Origin: Chaenocephalus aceratus
Taxonomy: Eukaryota > Chordata > Actinopteri > Perciformes > Channichthyidae
Direction of reading: 5' to 3'
Length of the DNA: 64,000 bases
Assembly: GCA_023974075.1 (NCBI GenBank)
Contig: CM043790.1
Location: 4,813,127-4,877,126, forward strand
Shown: one piece after another, positions 1 to 12,081 of the stretch
How positions within the stretch are numbered: position 1 is the first letter of the stretch
Layout: every line of letters begins with the position of its first letter
Notes under the pieces: model-generated
Database searches by the model: none
Seen by the model: the letters and a program-made list of their open reading frames with translations, nothing else
Told to the model about the DNA's origin: nothing
Position numbers and translations under genes: made by a program

Positions 1-1050
1 TCCAGCGGCTCTCTGACCAATCACTGCTGAGGCTTCAAAAATCAAAAGTCACACGGTCCGCCTGTACGTATAGGTATATTTATTGTCATTATGTCTGACA
101 TATGATGCATCTCAAATGTTTTCTGTAGGTCTATTAGATTTGATCCTGACTTGTTTAAAGCGCTGCCTAGTGCAGCTTATGTAAATGAAATATACCATAA
201 TGTACTTATTTTCATATTGATGGGCTTGTCATCACATTTTTTGCTATTGTATAGTTTTGCAATTTAATAATTTAAATAATAATATTTATAACTATCTATT
301 TATTGGGTTTGTTTTGCATGTGACACATGAATGCTCACTGCGTTATTGAGTGGATGAGGTGAACTTTATATTTATTGATGTTGCATATCTTGTAGATTTT
401 GTCCCAGTGGGACATAATAAGTCTGATAAAGACTGAAAGTCAGCTTCTTTGAAGCAAAATAAAGAAACATGTCTGAAAGTAAACTAATTCTCTGGCTTCT
501 TTATTGTTATCCTTTCAACATAATTATTTAACATTTGTAGGATCCAGGTTTGTTTGTCCAGAAAGCGTGGGTGTGTGCAGTGTGAAATGCATTGCATTTT
601 AAAATGAAGTTAGGGTTAACTCTATTTGCATTTTTTTTGTTTTAAGTGTTCCTTAATGTGCATTGTCCCTGCTAAATAAACGATGAAATTAAATGAGTTA
701 CGGCCGGAGAATTTACAAGACACAAGTTGACACAGCGGTTGCCAAACTAATTCTGAAGAACTCTTCTGTAGTTCGAGGTTTTAACTAGTTTGGAGTGTAA
801 TAATCAACATTCTTCATCAGCGAGACCAAACAAATATGGCCTTGCTAGTGTTAGAGTATTCGTTATTCTCGCGTCCAGGAGAGAAGCTTTCAAAGTAAGA
901 GACAATGGAGTCTCTGAGAAAGGTTCAAATGGGCACTTTAATTAAATGGCGCGGTAATATAACAAGCAGGAGATGTGAGGAGAGAACAGCTGCAGCTTCC
1001 TCTCGCAGTCCGGGCCGTGGAAAAGAGGGCGAACAAAGCTCCGTCACCTG
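1..1050. other. Non-coding stretch, nothing recognised
   Basis: AT-rich sequence without a supported gene. No open frame with recognisable domains, no RNA gene and no clear repeat termini were seen on either strand. It may be ordinary intergenic or decayed repeat DNA. Confidence 0.5.
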
Positions 1051-1054
1051 ACAC

Positions 1055-2189
1055 TAGGCTTGTTTGAGACACATTGCGGCTCGCCTCGAAAGTAGACGAG
1101 AGTAGCCGATCGCAGCCGGGGGAGGTGTCAAAAAGCTCGTCTTAAGTCGGACAGCTCGGACTCGGAGTCGGCTTGACTGGCTGGGTTTGCAATGGCGGAA
1201 ATTGCGTTGGCGTTTTTCGTTGCAGATGAAGTGGATGCAATAGAAATGCTCCTCCCTCTTAATGTTTGCAAAACTGATGGTGGACAGGCTACAAATGATC
1301 AGTCCCTTCAGATCCGCACACATGAAGCTTCATGAGCATGAATTGAACAGACCTGCTGCTGTGTTAATTCTTTAGCTGCCACTTTAAGCTTTATGATGTG
1401 TACAACATGGATGTAATTTCATTTAATCTTGCCATTTTAAATGATGTATTCAATAAATAAGGTTAAACCAAATCATTACATTACAATAGATTTTATTTTA
1501 ATGATTTGGTTTAACTTAAAGAGAAACTTTATTGTTATTGCACATATTACAGGTACTGAGACAACGAAATGCAGTTTAGCTTCTAACCAGGTGCAACAAG
1601 CAGTGAAGTGGAAAGTAATGTACACAATCTACAGAATAACATATAGAATGAATTGAATGATGAATAAACAGTGGGGTATGAATACACTAGATATCAGCCT
1701 GTGAGCAGTATGAACAGTGTGTATGAATATGCTAAGATATAAAAGTATGAAAACGGTAAGCAGTATAGTATAAAATATATGGATATTAATTTCATGATGA
1801 TAAACATTGTGGAACAATGATGAAAAATGGGAATGGATGTGGCGACGTAAAACTGACACAAAACAACAACAAACTTTTGCCAGCCAATTGGAGAGTTTCA
1901 TCAGCAGCACGTGGTAAAATCCACCAATGAGCGCTCAGCTCGAGATACCAGCGAGCCGTTTCCCATCAAGCATTTCGCTTCCGCAGCTCGTGGAGAGGAA
2001 CTGCGCCAACTCGCCTCGCCTCGCTCTCAAGGCTGCGGGCGTCTTTGTCCCGCGAGATTTCAAAGTCTCATGTGGACGTGCCTCCAGAGCAAGTCGGACA
2101 AAATGACTAACCATCATGCAACGCACTAGCAAGACGTTGATCGCAACTGCGCAGGTCTGCGCAGGTCTTGCTTGTCTCAAACAAGCCTA
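1055..2189. mobile_element. Non-autonomous DNA transposon with 17-bp TIRs
   Basis: The ends are exact inverted copies of TAGGCTTGTTTGAGACA (1055-1071 and 2173-2189). The inner flanks are GC-rich at both ends while the middle is AT-rich. A TA dinucleotide at each end could be a 2-bp target duplication, but no longer one is visible. No transposase is encoded. Part of the interior (about 1640-1960) recurs near 51400-51525, and 1531-1603 recurs inverted near 47770-47843, so the interior itself contains dispersed repeats. Superfamily not assigned. Confidence 0.6.
1531..1603 (+). repeat. Dispersed repeat, inverted copy at 47770-47843
   Basis: A block of about 73 bp running from ATTGTTATTGCACATATT through GAAATGCAGTTTAGC to GGTGCAACAAGCAG. 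It is found again on the opposite strand at 47770-47843 with few mismatches. It lies inside the 1055-2189 element and resembles a retroelement 3' end, but I cannot name the family. Confidence 0.5.
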
Positions 2190-2604
2190 ATATATCTCAT
2201 CATTTGGCTCCTCCTCTTGAGACATCCCTCCTCGGTCTTCTGTGTGTGTCCGCATCACAGAGGATTTCATGGGAGACTGCCTGCAGGCAGCAGTCTCAGG
2301 ACACCTCCACTCTCAGGACAGGAAGTGCAGGCCAAGAATTCCAAAATAAAATCACCACTATCAGTACAGCGCCACTTTCCAAACAGGAAATGCACGCAAA
2401 TACAAAATAAATCGTATCGTGACACTTATTATATACAGTGGGTGTTAAGCATAGAGGTGTTAAGGGAAATGTTTACATATGTCCTCAGTTATTGTATGTA
2501 ATACTGTTATTGTACCACTGTGAGGCACTGTAGTATTACGTGCTACGTATTGACCAGTCTTGCGTCATGTAAATGAGGGTGTTCACCTGATGCACGTGTA
2601 CACT
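2190..2604. other. Non-coding spacer
   Basis: No gene or recognisable repeat terminus. It ends where the first 39-bp TIR of the palindromic element pair begins. Confidence 0.4.
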
Positions 2605-4194
2605 AGAGGCTTCTCAATACTCAAATTTCCCCTCCTCGACTCCCCTCCTCAATACTTAGACCCGCCCACAGGAGATGCGAGCGGAGGACCGAGGAGGGGG
2701 ACCGAGGAGGGGAACCGAGGAGAGAGGAGGGGAAGCAGCAGACGTTTAAAGAAATGAGAACTCCTCTCCTCTGAGCGGTCATATTAAAGCGACGTCCGTT
2801 CATTATTACGTGGCAACAGCTGCATCAGCTGGAGTGTTTTGTCATATTTTATAATCTCTGTTAGATCAGCTGAACATTGTTCCCCCACATATGTACTTTT
2901 AATTCATTGAGAGTGCGGTATAATGAGACAATACCAGGCTACAGATGTGGACACACACACAAATATATTTAATAATATATGCAATTTAAAGTATGAGAGC
3001 ACTCTCATAACGTAACACAATCAGAGACTGGATATATCCCCCCCCCCTCTCTCTGGTCGCTGAAATGGGGAATTGAAATTACGGGCCAAAAGTTGTATTT
3101 GCAAGTATTAAAAGTAAGCAGAGGACACCAAACCAACTGAGACCTATCTGTCCGCCGCATCTGCGCACTGTACAACACACACCTACACACTGTACAACAC
3201 ACACCTACACACTGTACAACACACACCTACACACTGTACAACACGCACCGACACTGTACCACACACCCTACAGCTCCTAACGCATAATCAGGCTACAGCC
3301 GTTGTGTATTTTATTATGTGAAGCACTAAATGGTCTTAGAAAAATATCGACATTTCAGAGCCAATGTTCTGATTTCTCTCTCTTGGGGTTTTAACAATAT
3401 TTGTTGACATTTCCTACAGAATGTGGAGTTTAAGGGACAATTTGTTTCTATTGATACACAGCCATGTGTATAGATGTATTATTGTTATCTTTAACAATAT
3501 TTGATCATAACTTAAAGTTGCATATTCATTTATGAGAAGCCCCAAGTTTTTCAAGTGAAGCTTATCACCCCCTGCTCCCCCCCTCTGTCTGTTACGTCTC
3601 CATAGGACTGATTTGTTTACTTCCATATCATAATGACATCAATATGTAAAACTTGGCTAGGACACCAAACCAACTGAGACCTGTCTGTCCGCCGCATCTG
3701 CGCGGACAGACAGGTCTACCATATATGGTAGATATGTCAACCATATGGTAGATATCTACTAAACTAAAGCAAATAAAGAGAGTAGGTCTGTTATACTGAG
3801 TGATATATATTTTACACACTGCTCTGCTTTCTGCAGGGCCTCACAGCTGTTCTCACTGTAAACATCGCGTTGCGATGAGAGCAGTTTCTAAAATAATATC
3901 CAGGGGATGCATGCAGAGCTGTCATTGGCTGAGATAAGTCCGGCTGTGCGTCACGCCCCACCGTTCCCGGAAATGCATCCGCGGAGGAGCCGTGGAGGAA
4001 CCATCAGTGTATCCTCGGTTATAGCTCCTCCAGAGAGCCTCCTCGACGCTCGATCCTCGGTCCTCGGTGTGCATTTAGAGAAATGAGACGTCCTTCAAAA
4101 TGGCGCGCTGAAATTCATTTCCGGGTCACTAGGACCGAGAATGTGGAGTTTATGGTAGATATGTCAGGGGAAATTTGAGTATTGAGAAGCCTCT
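2605..4194 (+). mobile_element. TIR element, left member of a head-to-head pair
   Basis: It begins AGAGGCTTCTCAATACTC and ends with the inverse of that sequence at 4194, so it is bounded by terminal inverted repeats. The terminal region is built from CCTCCTCGG-like subrepeats. The interior holds two near-copies of a block reading CCAACTGAGACC...GTCCGCCGCATCTGC (near 3130 and 3670), a perfect hairpin near 3680-3715 and a 21-bp minisatellite. No transposase is encoded. The same element lies inverted at 4203-6375. This copy has about 215 bp (about 3850-4070) missing from the other. No convincing target duplication was found. Confidence 0.75.
3166..3245. repeat. 21-bp minisatellite
   Basis: Four tandem units of about 21 bp containing ACACTGTACAACACACACCT. 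The inverse array lies at about 5735-5820 in the partner element. Confidence 0.8.
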
Positions 4195-4202
4195 ACGTCT
4201 CT

Positions 4203-6375
4203 AGAGGCTTCTCAATACTCAAATTTCCCCTCCTCGACTCCTCGACTCCTCGGTCCTCCGGTAGTGACCCGGAAATGAATTTCAGCGCGCCATTTTGAAG
4301 GACGTCTCATTTCTCTAAATGCAGTGAGAACAGCTGTGAGGCCCTGCAGAAAGCAGAGCAGTGTGTAAAATATATATCACTCAGTATAACAGACCTACTC
4401 TCTTTATTTGCTTTAGTTTAGTAGATATCTACCATATGGTTGACATATCTACCATATATGGTAGACCTGTCTGTCCGCGCAGATGCGGCGGACAGACAGG
4501 TCTCAGTTGGTTTGGTGTCCTAGCCAAGTTTTACATATTGATGTCATTATGATATGGAAGTAAACAAATCAGTCCTATGGAGACGTAACAGACAGAGGGG
4601 GGGGGGGGGAGCAGGGGGTGATAAGCTTCACTTGAAAAACTTGGAGCTTCTCATAAATGAATATGCAACTTTAAGTTATGATCAAATATTGTTAAAGATA
4701 ACAATAATACATCTATACACATGGCTGTGTATCAATAGAAACAAATTGTCCCTTAAACTCCACATTCTGTAGGAAATGTCAACAAATATTGTTAAAACCC
4801 CAAGAGAAGAAACCTGCCAATGAGAACTGTCCGCGCCTGTCGTTCACATTTGAAACATCCACGTCAGTTTGAGTGGGTCTCCTCCTGCGAGCTACAGCTG
4901 TCTGTATGTCTGCTGCAGGATTTTATGGATTTATATCGGGATCATTTTACACGTTAAATATGAGCATCGGGACGTCAACAAAGAACAGAAGACTTGAGAT
5001 CTGTTGAGTCCTGCAACCAGGGGCGGACTGGGACTACAAATCAGCCCGGGACTCTCGACCGGCCCACTTCGGTACCACCGGCCCACCGCGGTACCGCTAG
5101 TAAATACCGCTAGTAAATACCGCTAGTAAATACCGCTAGTAAATACCGCTAGTAAATTGTCGGGGGGACTGGGGGGGTAGACAATTTACTAGCGGTAGAC
5201 ATTAAGGGTAAATAATGTCTACCTCCGGGCTGGTGGACTTGTATTATCACTGGCCCCACCATTGTAACCACTGGCCCGGAGCATTCGTCCAAAAAAAAAA
5301 TAGACTAATAATGAAGAAAATTAACACATTTGTTGCAATAGTAATGTATGCACTAACTACATTACTACTTGTACTACAACATTTTAATCATCAGTTCTTC
5401 CTCAGTTTCCTCAATTTTCATTTTGGGTTTATTAAAATAATGATATTGTGGTCATTGTTAAAAAATGTCTGCTATTATTATTATTTGTATAATGCACTTT
5501 CTGCCTTCCTGTCATTAGGAGTTAGACATGTAATGGCTATGTAATAGATTAGATTAGATCCTTCATTATCCTAAACTGCTGGGACATTTTGCCAATACCT
5601 TTATATTGTCTACTCTTCACTTACTTGAGAAATCAGAACATTGGCTCTGAAATGTCGATATTTTTAAGACCATTTAGTGCTTCACATAATAAAATACACA
5701 ACGGCTGTAGCCTGATTATGCGTTAGGAGCTGTAGGTGTGTGTGGTACAGTGTCGGTGCGTGTTGTACAGTGTGTAGGTGTGTGTTGTACAGTGTGTAGG
5801 TGTGTGTTGTACAGTGCGCAGATGCGGCGGACAGATAGGTCTCAGTTGGTGTCCTCTGCTTACTTTTAATACTTGCAAATACAACTTTTGGCCCGTAATT
5901 TCAATTCCCCATTTCAGCGACCAGAGAGAGAGGGGGGATATATCCAGTCTCTGATTGTGTTACGTTATTATGAGAGTGCTCTCATACTTTAAATTGCATA
6001 TATTTATATAATATATTCGTGTGTGTGTGTCCACATCTGTAGCCTGTATTGTCTCATTATACCGCACTCTCAATGAATTAAAAGTAAATATGTGGGGGAA
6101 CAATGTTCAGCTGATCTAACAGAGATTATAAAATATGACAAAACACTCCAGCTGATGCAGCTGTTGCCACGTAATAATGAACGGACGTCGCTTTAATATG
6201 ACCGCTCAGAGGAGAGGAGTTCTCATTTCTTTAAACGTCTGCTGCTTCCCCTCCTCTCTCCTCGGTTCCCCTCCTCGGTCCCCCTCCTCGGTCCTCCGCT
6301 CGCATCTCCTGTGGGCGGGTCTAAGTATCGAGGAGGGGAGTCGAGGAGGGGAAATTTGAGTATTGAGAAGCCTCT
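4203..6375 (-). mobile_element. TIR element, right member of a head-to-head pair
   Basis: This is the reverse complement of 2605-4194, nearly identical over long stretches, bounded by the same TIRs (starts AGAGGCTTCTCAATACTC, ends at GAGAAGCCTCT). It carries an extra 819-bp block at 4808-5626 that is absent from the left copy, and it lacks about 215 bp found there. Only 8 bp (4195-4202) separate the two copies, so together they form a giant imperfect palindrome. The 61-residue frames seen at both outer ends are mirror images of each other and are not considered genes. Confidence 0.75.
4808..5626 (+). repeat. 819-bp duplicated block from the 9.3-10.2 kb locus
   Basis: It matches 9323-10153 in the same orientation. 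The match includes about 210 bp of sequence left of the hAT at 9532 and then the first part of that hAT (here starting at 5018). The block carries five TACCGCTAGTAAA units against six in the other copy, followed by a hairpin of TACCGCTAGTAAATTGTC with its inverse. Comparison with the mirror element at 3361-3420 shows a clean insertion with no target duplication and no loss, so this is a copied segment and not a transposition. Confidence 0.75.
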
Positions 6376-6533
6376 TATGTTTGTTTCTCTTCCAAGTTAG
6401 CTCGGCTGAGCGAAGGAACCACCTGTGAAGCAGAGGAATAAATCATGCTCAAGGGCTAAACAGTTCATCGTCTCCGTCTCCAATATTTCTCTCCGAGTGC
6501 AGCGTAAGAAGAAGCTGCCATCCTAAACCTCAA

Positions 6534-6875
6534 CAGTGGGGCAAAAAAGTATTTAGTCAGCCACCAATTGTGCAAGTTCTCCCACTTAAAAAGATGAGCG
6601 AGGCCTGTAATGTTCATCCTAGGCATACTTCAACTATGAGAGACAGAATGAGAAAAAATAAAATCCAGAAAATCACATTGTCTGATTTTTAAAGAATTTA
6701 TTTGCAAATGATGGTGGAAAATAAGTATTTGGTCAATAACAAAAGTTCATCTCAATACTTTGTTATATACCCTTTGTGGCAATGACAGAGGTCAAACGTT
6801 TTCTGTAAGTCTTCACAAGGTTTTCACACACTGTTGCTGGTACTTTGGCCCATTCCTCCATGCAGATCTCCTCTA
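6534..6875 (+). mobile_element. Tc1/mariner element, 5' end fragment
   Basis: It begins CAGTGGGGCAAAAAAGTATT and continues with the sequence typical of fish Tc1-like inverted repeats (TTAGTCAGCCACCAATTGTG, then a region ending near GGCCCATTCCTCC). The transposase and the far end are absent; homology stops near 6875. It is a dead fragment. Confidence 0.7.
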
Positions 6876-8466
6876 GCCTTTGTTGATATGGTGATTATTT
6901 CAGCTGTTACAGCTTTTTGCAAGAAGTCTTCTTTTGAGTCAAATTTTTGAAATCCATTGTCGTTTACTCTCACATTTTTTGTATACTCTCGTGATGCATT
7001 TTGCACCCTGGACCCCTTCGTGGCAAAAATGTACACGCCCATAAAAACTGCTATTAAATCATCATACATCAACATTTTTTAAAACTATTTTTTCCATGAA
7101 TCACTTGAACAACTTCTAACGTGCTCAAAACTACCAAACATTCAATAATATTCAGGATTTTAACCCTTTAAATGCCTGTTTCATTATTTGAATTATTTCA
7201 TTATTTATGACAAAAAACACAATTTTTTTTTCTTTTTTTCAATATAATAATTAGTAGAGGGATGGAACTTTGGTGGTTATTAGAGTCTTGGATGTGTCAA
7301 AGATTAGCAACAAAATTGATTTCACTGCATTATCATTTTTTACGTAGTGTCAGACTACCTCTGGACACCTTCGTGGCAAAAATGTACACAGCCCATAATA
7401 ACTGCTATTAAATCATCATACATCAATATCTTTTTCTACTCTTTTTTTCATGAATCACATAAACAACTTCTAACATGCTCAAAACTACCAGACATTCAAT
7501 CATTTTCAGGATTGTAACCCTTTAAACGCCTGTTTCATTATTTTAATTAATCTCGAAAATGCCTCATTGACTTCCATTCAGACCACATTCTTTGATCTCA
7601 CTGCCATTGCAGTATAAAACCATGCATTTAGAAGACAAGTAGTGATATTTGATATTTCTACTCTATTCCAACAGATTACACAATTTTCCCACTGGAGGCC
7701 GATGCATGACATTCTTACATCTTTGCCAGTTATATTATGGAGCCGTGTGACTACCAGGGGGCCCGAGAGTTGTGTGTGTGTGTGTAAGAATTCTATAGAA
7801 TACTATAGAAATCTCTAGATCATTCTGTAGAATACTATAAATGTGTACTTTTCTATAAACTTCTATAATTAAAACTATAACAATCTAAAGAATTCTATAG
7901 GACAGAACCGACTCATGACATATCTGTAGAAATCTATAGAAATATATAGAAATTTGTAGAAATCTAATGCATTCAAAGAAAACATGCATGACATTTTCTC
8001 TCTGATGCAACCTATACTAAATTCTATAGAATTCTATAGAATTCTATAAAACTCGTCTTTAAATTGGAATAGAGAAAATCATAGTAATCTACACATCATT
8101 TTGTGGAACTGAGCTGCTTTGCAAAAGCTGAATGGTCCCTTTGAAATCTTTACAACTGTATACTGGATTATGTGCCCAATTACATTATGTAACCTATACA
8201 TAACCATATACAACCATACAACATATTGGAATGGAACTCTAAACTGAATGAATGTCACTGTCCTTGTAATCTGATGTAAATGCTCCAGAATTTCTGTGAC
8301 TGCATCTGTATGTATACATTGATCACTTTTGTTATGTAACCAATTATCTGTTACAACTGGAGATTAAAGCTAAGTGACATATAACAATATCTATTGTTAG
8401 TGTGAGTCTGTTATAAACAACTCATTGGAGTCTGCAGTACTCTACTCTGTTTTGCAGTCTATTATA
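6876..8466. repeat. AT-rich repeat field with direct repeats
   Basis: No gene. About 190 bp at 7008-7200 recurs directly at 7361-7549, both starting near CTTCGTGGCAAAAATGTACA and ending near TGTTTCATTATT. From 7790 to 8050 there are many copies of the palindromic word TTCTATAGAA and close variants. The rest is featureless. Confidence 0.55.
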
Positions 8467-9181
8467 CACTGTAAAAAAAGATCGTAATTTTACAGGAAAT
8501 AACTGTAAATGTTTATAGTAATTATCATGTTTTTTTAAATAACTTGCAAAATCCTGTAAAATGGCAGATATTAACTATAAATTAACAACCCAAAACATTA
8601 TTTTCAGTATTTTGACAATCACCACAAATAAACATTTATTTCCTTTTTTACAGTAAATTTACTATATAATATTTACAGTATTTTTGCACTTTCAGAAAAT
8701 AAAATGCAGATGTACGTCAAATAAAAAGTATATCTGTAATTAAATATGTAACTCGTAATATAAAAGTGTATTACTATTATAAGACTTTAAGATTTTCTTT
8801 GTAATTTTTAAGGTAATCATAAAACTGTAAAAAGAGCGTCAACTAAAAAAACGTAAAATGTAATTAAAAACCTTTTTACATACATCATTTTCTCAATATT
8901 CGATTGAATCCACCACAAACACAAAATATCCAATGTTGAAACAAAAGTAAATAAATATGTTCTCATTAAATTCCTAACTTACTATATTGTAAACATCTAC
9001 AGTTGACAATATCATTAAAAAAATTAAAATGAAAGTGGAGACATTTCTGCAGGGAGGATCAAGGTTTAAAAACCACACTGTTATTTACTCACACAAGTCA
9101 CAGTTATCCTTGTTTATTTATGGTTGCTGTTTTTTGTTCTCCCATTGGTCAATATACGTAATAAGCCTTAGTTTTACAGTA
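8467..9181. mobile_element. Possible MITE with CACTGTAAAA ends
   Basis: The stretch starts CACTGTAAAAAAAG and stops at GTTTTACAGTA, a short inverted terminus. Similar ACTGTAAA and TTTACAGT words recur inside. Very AT-rich and without coding capacity. The boundaries are uncertain. Confidence 0.4.
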
Positions 9182-9531
9182 TAATGTATGGTTTTCGGAT
9201 TCTGGCCGACAGCCAGAGCTACGGCAATTGAAATAGAATTCAGCCAAAACACGGCAAGACAAGTCAGGCATGTTTGGAATGAGTCCACAACACTCCTGAT
9301 TGGTTAATATAAACGTCATCGAAGAAACCTGCCAATGAGAACTGTCCGCGCCTGTCGGTCACATTTGAAACATCCACGTCAGTTTGAGTGGGTCTCCTCC
9401 TGCGAGCTACAGCTGTCTGTATGTCTGCTGCAGGATTTTATGGATTTATATCGGGATCGTTTTACACGTTAAATATGAGCATCGGGACGTCAACAAAGAC
9501 AGAAGACTTGAGATCTGTTGAGTCCTGCAAC

Positions 9532-11002
9532 CAGGGGCGGACTGGGACTACAAATCAGCCCGGGACTCTCGACCGGCCCACTTCGGTACCACCGGCCCAC
9601 CGCGGTACCGCTAGTAAATACCGCTAGTAAATACCGCTAGTAAATACCGCTAGTAAATACCGCTAGTAAATACCGCTAGTAAATTGTCGGGGGGACTGGG
9701 GGGGTAGACAATTTACTAGCGGTAGACATTAAGGGTAAATAATGTCTACCTCCGGGCTGGTGGACTTGTATTATCACTGGCCCCACCATTGTAACCACTG
9801 GCCCGGAGCATTCGTCCAAAAAAAAAATCGACTAATAATGAAGAAAATTAACACATTTGTTGCAATAGTAAGTATGCACTAACTACATTACTACTTGTAC
9901 TACAACATTTTAATCATCAGTTCTTCCTCAGTTTCCTCAATTGTTCATATTTGGTTTATTAAAATAATGATATTGTGGTCATTGTTAAAAAATGTCTGCT
10001 ATTATTAATATTTGTTATAATGCACTTTCTGCTTCCTGTCATTAGGAGTTAGACATGTAATGGCTATGTAATAGATTAGATTAGATCCTTCATTATCCTA
10101 AACTGCTGGGACATTTTGCCAATACCTTTATATTGTCTACTCTTCACTTACTTGTCAGCATAGGTCGGCATTGATGTAAAGAGCCGACAGAAAGACCTTG
10201 TTTATATTGGCATCATATTGGAGAGGTGCAGCCAGTGACGCGTCCTAAAACCAGGAAGTAGCTGCTGGTTCCCTCGACAAGGGTTTTGGAAAATAGCTGG
10301 AAATAAGGTCTGTGGAAAACAAACCCGTTTGATAATGCACGTTTGTTCAGCCGGATAATCTCCACATGTCTACCTACTTTTATAATTTTCGAATCATAAA
10401 TCTAATGCGATAGATTATAAAAGGGTTTAGGACGCGTCACTGCAGCCAACTCATCGATCAAGCTGGCTGAAACTTTATCTCCCTCTTCTTCTCATACTCC
10501 CTGTCACTCTCCTTTACTCCTCGGTGACTTTCTTTATTTGAAGATTGTTTTTTGCCCGGCGCTTGGCCGGTTACCGCTGGTATTAAAAACATTTGGCGAA
10601 TGGTTAGGTGGCGCGATAGTCTGTAGTGAAGCAGCGCGCTCCCCGCTCACCGGAGCCTGCTCCCGCTGCGCTCCGGAGCAAACAGCTGTTTGCTTTCACC
10701 CAACAACAATGACAACCGACTCACGAACGCTATGTTGTAGCGTTGATAAACGAAACAATTTAACTAAATTGCTAGTCAAATACCCAATACCACAGGACAA
10801 TTTTTATATTTTTAGTGGCCCGAGCGGGCAAGTGGAAAGTACGTTATGCTGGCCCGGGGTGTCTAAATATTGCTTCCGGGCCAGCGGCCATTTAATGTCG
10901 AGCCCTGCCGGTTACCGGCCGGCCCACATCGTCCGACCGGCCCACTTCAGTACCGGCCCATCGGGATTCGTCCCGAACGTCCCGATGGCCAGTCCGCCCC
11001 TG
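9532..11002 (+). mobile_element. Non-autonomous hAT element with 8-bp TSD
   Basis: The ends are inverted: it starts CAGGGGCGGACTGG and ends CCAGTCCGCCCCTG. It is flanked by an exact 8-bp duplication CCTGCAAC at 9524-9531 and 11003-11010, the hAT signature. Inside are six TACCGCTAGTAAA units, a hairpin, many copies of CCGGCCCAC-type words near both ends, and a second nested MITE at 10234-10441. The 169-codon open frame at 10538 shows no known domain and runs through the terminus, so I do not count it as a gene. Confidence 0.88.
10234..10441. mobile_element. MITE nested in hAT (208 bp)
   Basis: Bounded by AGTGACGCGTCCTAAAA and its inverse, with GCAGCC on both sides (10228-10233 and 10442-10447). 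A relative lies at 40259-40494. It has no coding capacity. Confidence 0.75.
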
Positions 11003-11010
11003 CCTGCAAC

Positions 11011-12081
11011 TGTAATGGAGTTTAATATGTATTTAGATAATCCTTAGTTTGTGAATGTTTTATTTTTTATTTAAGGTTACGTTTCTTCTTCTAGTTAGCT
11101 GAGTTTCTTCCCGTTAAGTTGGTATTCATCATTAATAGGTTGTTAATGTTAAGAAGCCCTGACATGCTGTTTCTTGCAAGATGTTTGCGCCCGGGAAACC
11201 TGGCTTAACAGGTGGCTGCTAACGTTAGCTTACAGTTTATTGCAGTGCTGCCCCCCACCCTCCAACACGGGAGAATTACACATAAACATGCAGCGGGGTG
11301 TCACAATGTTGTCGCCAAGTTTATGTAAAGTTTCACAGCTTTCTATAGCGGAATCTAGTTGTTAATGTTCAGTAACAGCTAGCATAGCATAAACATCTAA
11401 CCGCTAACGTTTGGCTAACTTGCTAGTTAGCTCTGCTCTATATATTACAAGCTAACATGACTAGCTAATGTCACACTGTGTGAACTAAAATACTTTTTGT
11501 ATTACTACATCATACATGCTTGGTCACAATCACTGCTAAAATTTATTATTTTTGAAAATGTATAGTAAAGAATCACTCAGCCATGCATGAAATAACATAG
11601 CAAAAATAATACGGGTAATGTTTGACCCATGTTGTGCCTTAGAAGTGTAGTGATACAAACATTATTTTTATTCAAAAAGTAAGAAAGGGAAAAATACAAA
11701 TTGGTGTTGATCCAAAACAGGTTATTGAGGAATACCTGGAATCCTGAATGGTTAAAGTAATTTGTTGCAAAGATATTTACAATTAAAACTAATTCGGGTC
11801 ACTTTTGACACATGTTGGTTGTATGTTTGTTGTGTAACAAAGGGTTAACATGACGGCTGTGATGTTCACTCTTTTGACAGAGCACCAGTGGACAGCGAGG
11901 ACTATGGAAGAGAAGATGTGATGGCTTTGTGTGGAAAGCTGCTGACGCCAGCCTGTATCCCTCATCAGTCTCTCCAGGCAGCACCCAGCTATTCAGCTAT
12001 AAATAAAAAATACTGCGGTGTGGGTGGATTGGGATGAGGGGCGCTTGTTTTTAACCTCGGCTCCTCCCGTTTTTGCCAGTA
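11011..12081. other. Non-coding stretch
   Basis: Right flank of the hAT insertion. Several short GCTAGC/GCTAAC-rich words occur around 11210-11470, but there is no supported gene, tandem array or element boundary. Confidence 0.4.

Noticed and set aside
2621..2803. 60-codon protein present twice (also 6177-6359)
   Set aside because: The frames are mirror copies of the TIR region of one element, rich in CCTCCTCGG subrepeats; identity is due to the palindrome, not to coding constraint.
2605..6375. Outer target duplication of the palindromic pair
   Set aside because: Flanks 2597-2604 and 6376-6383 do not match, and neither does the 8-bp spacer, so I claim no duplication.
10538..11047. 169-codon open frame in the hAT at 9532
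   Set aside because: No domain, it runs through the terminal inverted repeat and target duplication into flank, and the other copy of this region is truncated. Likely chance in GC-rich DNA.
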